DNA of 8,641 nucleotides from JAEZDP01 sp044508265 (GTDB lineage: Bacteria > Acidobacteriota > Vicinamibacteria > Vicinamibacterales > Vicinamibacteraceae). Under the pieces are notes generated by a model. It did no database searches. It saw nothing but the letters and a program-made list of their open reading frames with translations, and had not been told where the DNA came from. Positions within the stretch are counted from its first letter, which is position 1; every line of letters starts with the position of its first letter. The stretch is from NCBI GenBank assembly GCA_044508265.1, contig JBIQIB010000151.1, forward strand, positions 1-8,641, written 5' to 3'. The translations under genes and the position numbers were made by a program. This document shows, piece by piece, positions 1 to 8,641 of the stretch.

Positions 1-2
1 GC

Positions 3-626
<624 letters not shown>

Positions 627-647
627 CTGACGCCGGAACCGAGACTA

Positions 648-2987
648 ATGTCCGACGTGATCTTCACGACCATCATCGACAGGATCGCGGCCGAGCTCGG
701 CGTCGAGCCGCGCCAGGTCGCCGCCGCCGTGGCCCTCCTCGACGACGGCGCCACGGTGCCGTTCATCGCGCGTTACCGCAAGGAAGCGACTGGCAGCCTC
801 GACGACAGCCAGCTGCGCACGCTCGAGACGCGCCTGCTCTACCTGCGCGAGCTCGAGGAGCGGCGCACCGTCATCCTCGCGTCCGTGCTCGAGCAGGGGA
901 AGCTCACGCCCGACCTGGAGGAGGCGCTGCGGAGCGCCGACACCAAGACCCGGCTCGAAGATCTGTACGCGCCGCTGCGTCCGAAGAAGCGCACGCGCGC
1001 CCAGCAGGCGCGCGAGCAGGGACTCGAGCCTCTGGCCGAGTCGCTGCTGGGTGATCCGTCGCGGGATCCCCGTGCCGAGGCGGCCTCGTACGTGAACGAG
1101 GCCACGGGCGTGGCCGACGTGACGGCGGCCCTCGACGGCGCGCGCGCCATCCTCGTGGAGCGCTTCTCGGAAGACCCGGAACTTGTCGGCGGACTGCGCG
1201 ACTACGTGTGGAACCACGGCGTGCTGCGTTCGGTGGTGGTGGACGGGCAGCAGGAGAAAGGCCAGAAGTTCCGCGACTACTTCGACGGTCGCGAGCCGGT
1301 GAAGCAGGCACCCTCACATCGGGTGCTCGCGCTGCTGCGCGGGCGCAAGGAAGGCGTGCTCGCGCTCTCCATCGAACTGCCCGACGACGAGCAGGGCGCG
1401 ACGGGACCGGGCGAGCCCGAACGCCGCATCGCCGCGCTGGCCGGCGTCGAGCATCGTGGGCGTCCCGCCGACGACTGGCTGCAGCAGGCGGTGCGCGTCG
1501 CCTGGCGCGCGCGGCTGCGGCCGAAGCTGGAGAACGACACCGAGCAGCGCCTGCGCGATCTGGCCGAGCAGGAGGCGATTCGCGTCTTCGGTACCAACCT
1601 GCGCGATCTGCTGCTTGCCGCACCTGCCGGCGCACGCGTGACGATGGGGCTCGACCCCGGCATCCGGACGGGCGTGAAGGTCGCCGTCGTCGATGCCACC
1701 GGCGCCGTGGCCGCGACGGCGACGATTTTCCCGCACGAGCCGCGCAAGGACTGGGAGGGAGCGCTGACGACGCTGGCGACGCTGTGCCGGGCGCATCAGG
1801 TGGCGCTCGTCGCCATCGGCAACGGCACCGCCTCGCGCGAGACCGAACGACTCGTCGCCGACCTCATGACGCGCCACCCGGACCTCGGGCTCACGCGGCT
1901 CGTCGTGTCGGAAGCCGGCGCGTCGGTGTACTCGGCGTCGGAGGTCGCGGCGGAGGAGCTTCCGAGCCTCGACGTGACGCTCCGCGGCGCCGTCTCGATC
2001 GCCCGCCGCCTCCAGGACCCGCTGGCCGAGCTCGTGAAGATCGAGCCGAAGGCCATCGGGGTCGGACAGTACCAGCACGACGTCAGCCAGAGCGCGCTGG
2101 CGCGCACGCTCGACGGCGTCGTCGAGGACTGCGTCAACGCCGTCGGCGCCGACGTCAACACGGCCTCGCCAGCGCTGCTGGCGCGGATCTCCGGGCTGAC
2201 GCCCCGTATCGCCTCGCAGATCGTGGCATACCGATCGGAGCACGGGCCGTTCACGTCCCGCGCGCAGCTGCGCGAGGTGCCGAGGCTCGGCGACAAGACC
2301 TTCGAGCAGGCGGCCGGGTTCCTGCGCGTGCACGGCGGCTACGTGCTCGACGCGTCCGCCGTCCACCCCGAGGCCTATCCCGTCGTCGAGCGCATCGCGC
2401 AGGCGACGGGACGCGAGCTGCCGTCGCTCGTCGGCGACGGCGCGTTCCTGCGCACGCTCCAGCCCGAGGCGTTTGCCGACGAGCGGTTCGGTGCGCCGAC
2501 CGTGCACGACATCCTGCGGGAGCTCGAGAAGCCCGGGCGTGATCCGCGGCCGTCGTTCCGGACCGCGCGCTTCAGCGACGGCGTGCACACGCTGCAGGAC
2601 CTGCGGCCAGGCATGACGCTCGAGGGCGTGGTGACCAACGTCGCGAACTTCGGCGCGTTCGTGGACATCGGGGTGCATCACGACGGCCTCGTGCACGTGT
2701 CGCAGCTTGCCGACCGCTTCGTGAAGGACCCGCGCGACGTCGTCAAGGCCGGCGACATCGTGACGGTGACCGTGCTCGAGGTGGACCTGCCACGGCAGCG
2801 CGTGGCGCTCACGATGCGGAAGGGCGAGCGTCCCGCGAAGGCGGCCGGCCGTCCGGCGCGCGCCGCGGCCCGTTCGAACGGCGGGATGAAGCCGCGGACC
2901 TCGTCATCCGGCCCGCCGCGCGCCGCCACGCCGCCGCCGTCCACCGCCATGTCGGCGGCCTTCGAGCGACTGCGGCGGGACAGGTAA
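648..2987 (+). CDS. tex: Tex family transcription accessory protein (S1 RNA-binding)
   Basis: A 779-residue Tex/YhgF protein, close to the usual 770-790. Tex is a cytosolic nucleic-acid-binding protein linked to transcription and, in some bacteria, to RNA decay and toxin expression; its exact biochemical role is not settled. Domains in order: helical Tex N-terminal region with VPFIARYRKEATGSLDD (about 37-53) and LYAPLRPKKRTRAQ (about 107-119); YqgF/RNase H-like domain opening with MGLDPGIRTGVKVAVVD (333-349); the highly conserved GVGQYQHDV segment (471-479); helix-hairpin-helix region (about 490-560, with GLTPRIASQIVAYR and VPRLGDKTFEQ); S1 domain (about 655-724, GMTLEGVVTNVANFGAFVDIG to QRVALTM). 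The last ~55 residues form a basic, Pro/Ala/Ser-rich tail with no recognisable fold. ATG 648 gives a complete N-terminal domain, but no strong Shine-Dalgarno precedes it. It sits 21 nt after ettA and 7 nt before uup, consistent with one operon. Confidence 0.95.
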   Translation: MSDVIFTTIIDRIAAELGVEPRQVAAAVALLDDGATVPFIARYRKEATGSLDDSQLRTLETRLLYLRELEERRTVILASVLEQGKLTPDLEEALRSADTKTRLEDLYAPLRPKKRTRAQQAREQGLEPLAESLLGDPSRDPRAEAASYVNEATGVADVTAALDGARAILVERFSEDPELVGGLRDYVWNHGVLRSVVVDGQQEKGQKFRDYFDGREPVKQAPSHRVLALLRGRKEGVLALSIELPDDEQGATGPGEPERRIAALAGVEHRGRPADDWLQQAVRVAWRARLRPKLENDTEQRLRDLAEQEAIRVFGTNLRDLLLAAPAGARVTMGLDPGIRTGVKVAVVDATGAVAATATIFPHEPRKDWEGALTTLATLCRAHQVALVAIGNGTASRETERLVADLMTRHPDLGLTRLVVSEAGASVYSASEVAAEELPSLDVTLRGAVSIARRLQDPLAELVKIEPKAIGVGQYQHDVSQSALARTLDGVVEDCVNAVGADVNTASPALLARISGLTPRIASQIVAYRSEHGPFTSRAQLREVPRLGDKTFEQAAGFLRVHGGYVLDASAVHPEAYPVVERIAQATGRELPSLVGDGAFLRTLQPEAFADERFGAPTVHDILRELEKPGRDPRPSFRTARFSDGVHTLQDLRPGMTLEGVVTNVANFGAFVDIGVHHDGLVHVSQLADRFVKDPRDVVKAGDIVTVTVLEVDLPRQRVALTMRKGERPAKAAGRPARAAARSNGGMKPRTSSSGPPRAATPPPSTAMSAAFERLRRDR

Positions 2988-2994
2988 GCGACAC

Positions 2995-4932
<1,938 letters not shown>

Positions 4933-4945
4933 ACTACGAGGTCGT

Positions 4946-5449
4946 ATGAGCGAGCGGGAACCCATCACGAGAGCGTCGCAACTCTGGAAGCGCATGACCG
5001 ACGATCAGCGGTCACGGGCGGCCGAGGCGTTCTGGAAGGAAGGCGAGGCCGGTGCGGAGCACGCCGAGGTCGTCGGGCTGCTGTCGCGGCGCCTGAACTT
5101 CCGCGTGAAGTCGATCCTGGCGCTGCCTGTCGAGCGGAAGGTGAAGTACACGGCCGGCCTGGCCGCCGTCTCGGACGCGGTGGCAGGGCGCCTGCTCATC
5201 GCCTATCACCTCGGGCATCAGCGGCCGATGATGGGGCGGTTCCTCGACGCCCTCGGCATCGCGCATGAAGACGGGCTGATCGACGACGAGGCGTCGCCCT
5301 CGGTCGATCCCGAGAAGGTGCCGGCCGCGGTGGCGGCCCTGCGCGAGTCGTATCCCGCCGACGACGTGGACCTCTACTTCTCGACGCTGCTCCTCCAGGA
5401 TCCCGACACCTGGGGCGCCCTTGCGCCGGCCATGTCCGCCGACGCCTGA
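4946..5449 (+). CDS. Uncharacterised 167-residue helical protein, fourth gene of the ettA-tex-uup cluster
   Basis: I do not recognise a named family. The product is soluble, mixed-charge and predicted by eye to be mostly helical, with no signal peptide, membrane segment, cysteine or metal-binding cluster. Distinct segments: LWKRMTDDQRSRAAEAFWKE (13-32), RRLNFRVKSILALPVERKVKY (48-68), AVAGRLLIAYHLGHQRPMMGRFLDALGIAHEDGLI (78-112) and a C-terminal DDVDLYFSTLLLQDPDTWGAL (139-159). The HLGHQRPMMGRFLDALGI stretch looks like a conserved core. The ATG at 4946 is chosen because GAGG (4938-4941) lies 4 nt upstream, a rather short spacing. The frame also extends open further upstream, but only by running into the end of uup. 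It starts 13 nt after the uup stop, so it is probably co-transcribed, and its role may relate to ribosome or RNA function; that is guilt by association only. Real coding is supported by G/C-biased third positions and the operon-like spacing. Confidence 0.82.
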   Translation: MSEREPITRASQLWKRMTDDQRSRAAEAFWKEGEAGAEHAEVVGLLSRRLNFRVKSILALPVERKVKYTAGLAAVSDAVAGRLLIAYHLGHQRPMMGRFLDALGIAHEDGLIDDEASPSVDPEKVPAAVAALRESYPADDVDLYFSTLLLQDPDTWGALAPAMSADA

Positions 5450-5476
5450 GCGCGCGCACCCGTTCGCGCCGGCCGC

Positions 5477-6805
<1,329 letters not shown>

Positions 6806-6828
6806 CAGGTGATCTCAGAACTGTAAGC

Positions 6829-6929
6829 GCAAGCCCGGCAATCGGCGGCGTGCCGATGCACGCCCGGCACGAGCCGGGCGGACGCACGAAATGCCAAGAC
6901 CTACGACCGTAAGGACTTGCCGGCTATGC
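6829..6929. ncRNA. Candidate structured leader element, cloverleaf-like fold
   Basis: In the 217-nt gap between the divergent thrC and pseudokinase genes, this segment has nested complementarity. Closing helix P1 pairs GCAAGCC (6829-6835) and GGCA (6837-6840) with TGCC (6918-6921) and GGCT-A-TGC (6922-6929): 11 pairs with one single-base bulge on each side. Inside are P2, ATCGGC(GGCGT)GCCGAT (6841-6857); P3, 8 pairs around ACGA (6861-6880); and an imperfect hairpin AAGACCTAC(GACC)GTAAGGACTT (6896-6918), which competes with P1 for base 6918. The fold works on either strand, so it could be the 5' leader of the + strand pseudokinase gene (ends 93 nt before its GTG) or of thrC (begins 23 nt before its ATG). 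It has no tRNA T-arm motif. The + strand has a weak resemblance to cyclic-di-GMP-I riboswitches (GGACGCA at 6880-6886, GCCGGC-T-A-TGCC end), but it lacks a GNRA loop and the usual AAAGC. It may instead be a small dispersed repeat. The pairing is seen; the function is inferred. Confidence 0.35.
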
Positions 6930-6946
6930 CCCGGCGGCGGCAGGGT

Positions 6947-6966
6947 CTGGACCAGTCGTTGCAACG
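6947..6966. promoter_or_regulatory. Pair of adjacent palindromes, possible operator
   Basis: CTGG-A-CCAG (6947-6955) and the perfect 10-mer CGTTGCAACG (6957-6966) stand side by side between the structured element and the pseudokinase start. Such symmetry could mark a regulator-binding site. However, short palindromes are frequent in GC-rich DNA, and no convincing -35/-10 pair is visible beside them, so this is only a tentative mark. Confidence 0.18.
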
Positions 6967-7010
6967 GCAGCGGTGGACGGCAGTGTCGGCGCGGGCGCGC
7001 GTCGCCTCAG

Positions 7011-7016
7011 AAAGGA
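7011..7016 (+). promoter_or_regulatory. Ribosome binding site fixing a GTG start
   Basis: AAAGGA ends 6 nt before the GTG at 7023, good spacing for a Shine-Dalgarno. It decides the start of the pseudokinase gene: no in-frame ATG is close upstream, and the first internal ATG (codon 33) would cut into the kinase N-lobe. Confidence 0.7.
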
Positions 7017-7022
7017 CCCGCG

Positions 7023-8641
7023 GTGAAAGTAGCACAGCTCCCGGAACGGGCGGAAGGGGACGTCGTCTTTCGCGACGGGCTGGGTGTGCGTGTATGCGGC
7101 GTCACAGACGCCGGCGAGATGGTGCACCGCCTGCAGCTCGACGCGGCCTTCGTGCCCGTGCAGCAGGCGGTGGAGGAGCGCGTCAACCGGCTGACCAACC
7201 TGCAGCACGTGAAGTTCGCGCGGCTGCGCGGCTTCGAGCGCGCGCCCGCCGGCGGTACGCCCGTCGTCGTCTCCGCCGCCGTCGAGGGCATTCGCCTGTC
7301 GGACGTCCTGCTGTCGGCGGGCCACGGTCTCGTGGAGATCACCGCGGGCCAGGCCCTGCAGGTGACGCGCGAGGTGCTGGCCGGCCTCGCCGTGCTGCAC
7401 GACTCGCGCAACGTGACGCACGGGAGCCTCGGCCCCGAGCGCATCGTGCTCACGCCGCACGGCCGCGCCATGGTCGTCGAGCACGTGCTGGCGCAGGCGC
7501 TCGAGAAGCTGCAGCTGCCACGGCATCAGCTGTGGCGGCAGTGGCGCATCCCCACGCCTCCGGCCGCCGGACCCGTACGGTTCGACGCGCGCACCGACCT
7601 GGCGCAGGCCGGATTGCTCGTCCTGGCGCTCGTGCTCGGCCGGTTGCTCGAAGACGAGGAGTACCCGCATCGTCTGCGTGGCCTGCTCCCGGCGGCGTCA
7701 GCGCGGCTCGGGCGGTCCACCGGTGCCGCGCAGGCGCGGGAGCTTCAGGCCTGGCTCGAGCGGCTGTTGCCGATCGAGAGCCGCCGTCCGTTCACGACCG
7801 TGAAGGAGGCGCAGCTGGCCTTCGAGGCACTCATCTCGGCGCCGGCGGCGTCGCTGGGGATGTCGCCGGCGAAGGTCAGAGGCCTCGTCAGCGAGTGCGT
7901 GGCGCTCGGCTCGCCCGCGAGTGGTCCCGACACGTCATCGACTGACGCTGCCGCGTCGGAGCCGGCGGCGTCCGAGACGAGCGCGCCTCCTGTCGTCGTC
8001 GCCGGCGCAGGCGAGACGAGTGCCGACGCCGAGGTGGACGTCGAGGCGCTGCTGCGCCTCGCCGCTGAACTCGAGGCTGCCGGCGGTGAGCCGGCCGCGG
8101 CTTCGTTCCCGGCGCCGGATGCAGACGCGCCGGAGGAGCCAGCGCCGCGTGCGGCGTTCGAGCTCGTTCACGACGAGCCGCAGGTGGAACCGACTGCCGC
8201 CGACGTCGCCGCGGCGGCCCTGGAAGTGGACCTCGCGGAGCCTTTGGCACTGCTGACCGAGTCGCGGCCCGCGGAAGCCGCGGCCTGGCACGTGTCGTCC
8301 GACGACCTGACCCACCTCGCCACGGAGCGCGATGCGCTGCAGCAGCAGTTTGCCGACATCCTGTCGCTCGTGGCGCCGGAGGCACCAGAGGCCCCGGCGC
8401 CGGGGGAACTCGTCCATCCCGCCATCCGGTGGACCTTCGAGAGCGAAACGTCGGCGGAAGCGCTCGACGAGGAGGAGCGGAGGAACGGAGGAGCGAAGGA
8501 ACGGAGGAAGAGGAAGGGAGGAAGGGAGGAGGACGCGGCCGATGTCGGGCCCGCCGGCCTCGGTGAGCCGCTCGCGCTGGAACGCGAGGTGTCCACCGAA
8601 TCGTTCGACCAGGATGCCGAACTGACCGTCGCCCAAGACTC
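7023..8641 (+). CDS. Pseudokinase with Ser/Thr-kinase-like fold and long acidic/Ala-Pro tail (3' end outside window)
   Basis: Starts GTG at 7023 behind AAAGGA and stays open for 539 codons to the window edge. Residues about 15-275 follow the order of a eukaryotic-like protein kinase domain: an N-lobe strand pair; LTNLQHVKFARL (57-68), as in the alphaC/beta4 region; VSAAVEGIRLSDVL (83-96), as in the hinge; VLAGLAVLHDSRNVTHGSLGPERIVLT (118-144), the catalytic-loop region; RTDLAQAGLLVLALVLGRLL (190-209), with the structural Asp192 of the F helix kept; and a closing RRPFTTVKEA segment. The catalytic residues are lost: HRD reads HGS (133-135), the loop Asn is Arg140, DFG reads EHV (153-155), there is no clear Gly-rich loop, and the VAIK Lys is probably Arg36. 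ATP phosphotransfer is therefore unlikely, and a scaffold or sensor role is inferred. From ~295 on the chain is Ala/Pro/Glu/Asp-rich and probably disordered, interrupted by a basic run (about 486-501) encoded by a polypurine repeat. No membrane segment is seen yet; one may lie beyond the edge. Confidence 0.8.
   Translation, partial: MKVAQLPERAEGDVVFRDGLGVRVCGVTDAGEMVHRLQLDAAFVPVQQAVEERVNRLTNLQHVKFARLRGFERAPAGGTPVVVSAAVEGIRLSDVLLSAGHGLVEITAGQALQVTREVLAGLAVLHDSRNVTHGSLGPERIVLTPHGRAMVVEHVLAQALEKLQLPRHQLWRQWRIPTPPAAGPVRFDARTDLAQAGLLVLALVLGRLLEDEEYPHRLRGLLPAASARLGRSTGAAQARELQAWLERLLPIESRRPFTTVKEAQLAFEALISAPAASLGMSPAKVRGLVSECVALGSPASGPDTSSTDAAASEPAASETSAPPVVVAGAGETSADAEVDVEALLRLAAELEAAGGEPAAASFPAPDADAPEEPAPRAAFELVHDEPQVEPTAADVAAAALEVDLAEPLALLTESRPAEAAAWHVSSDDLTHLATERDALQQQFADILSLVAPEAPEAPAPGELVHPAIRWTFESETSAEALDEEERRNGGAKERRKRKGGREEDAADVGPAGLGEPLALEREVSTESFDQDAELTVAQD
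8470..8533 (+). repeat. Octamer-period polypurine repeat inside the pseudokinase gene
   Basis: Sixty-four bases can be read as eight 8-mers: AGGAGGAG, CGGAGGAA, CGGAGGAG, CGAAGGAA, CGGAGGAA, then GAGGAAGG twice and GAGGAGGA. The core GGAGGAA slips out of register once near 8510. There is no T and there are only four C's, and 8503-8533 is purine-only. It encodes a basic stretch (RRNGGAKERRKRKGGR) flanked by glutamates within an otherwise acidic tail. As 8 is not a multiple of 3, gain or loss of one unit would shift the reading frame. The frame stays open with G/C-biased third positions on both sides. Confidence 0.75.

Noticed and set aside
1314..2696. 460-codon open frame on the - strand opposite tex
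   Set aside because: Shadow of tex. The translation resembles no family and the + strand gene is unambiguous.
5450..5476. Shared bidirectional terminator between the convergent 167-residue ORF and thrC
   Set aside because: Only 27 nt, GC-rich, with no clear stem-loop and no T run on either strand.
6806..6823. TPP riboswitch fragment (CTGAGA near CACCTGAT on the - strand, just before thrC)
   Set aside because: Only a few bases match. The rest of the conserved TPP core is missing and threonine synthase is not a usual TPP target.
6829..6929. tRNA gene, because of the cloverleaf-like fold
   Set aside because: The closing stem is 11 bp with bulges, there is no GTTCRA T-loop or D-loop consensus, and the arm lengths do not fit a tRNA.
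6917..7945. 342-codon + strand open frame starting inside the intergenic region
   Set aside because: Arg/Ala-rich translation overlapping the pseudokinase gene in another frame. It has no ribosome binding site or recognisable motifs, whereas the frame from GTG 7023 shows kinase-fold segments.
7935..8636. 233-codon - strand open frame opposite the pseudokinase tail
   Set aside because: Its apparent leucine/proline/serine-rich region is just the complement of the purine repeat. There is no supporting start signal or family.

Overview
The window is 8.6 kb of very GC-rich, densely coding DNA with strong G/C preference at third codon positions. The ABC-F/Tex/Uup cluster, a small conserved-looking orphan protein, a plant-type threonine synthase and a kinase-fold protein together suggest a bacterium of acidobacterial type (for example Vicinamibacteria). 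That assignment is inference from gene content and composition; there is no rRNA or other phylogenetic marker here.

Layout. From the left edge to 5449 four genes run on the + strand with gaps of only 21, 7 and 13 nt, and look like one transcription unit. They are the C-terminal part of ettA (ABC-F translational throttle), tex (S1-domain transcription/RNA accessory protein), uup (a second ABC-F ATPase) and a 167-residue protein of unknown function. Three of the four act on ribosomes or nascent RNA, so this is a translation/transcription maintenance cluster. On the - strand, converging on it with a 27-nt gap, lies thrC, the last enzyme of threonine synthesis. Its sequence is strikingly like the plant chloroplast enzyme.

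Divergent from thrC, after a 217-nt intergenic region, a + strand gene begins with GTG at 7023 behind a good ribosome binding site. It stays open to the window edge (539 codons seen). Its first ~270 residues have a eukaryotic-like Ser/Thr kinase fold, but the catalytic HRD and DFG motifs are replaced, so it is a pseudokinase with a long Ala/Pro/Glu-rich tail.

The most interesting non-genic signals are in or near this divergent region. One is a 101-nt segment (6829-6929) that can fold into a cloverleaf-like four-helix structure closed by an 11-bp stem. The other is an octamer-period polypurine repeat (8470-8533) inside the pseudokinase reading frame; because 8 is not a multiple of 3, a change in copy number would shift the frame. 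No tRNA, rRNA, insertion sequence, CRISPR array or origin was seen, and no gene-free stretch exceeds 300 bases.
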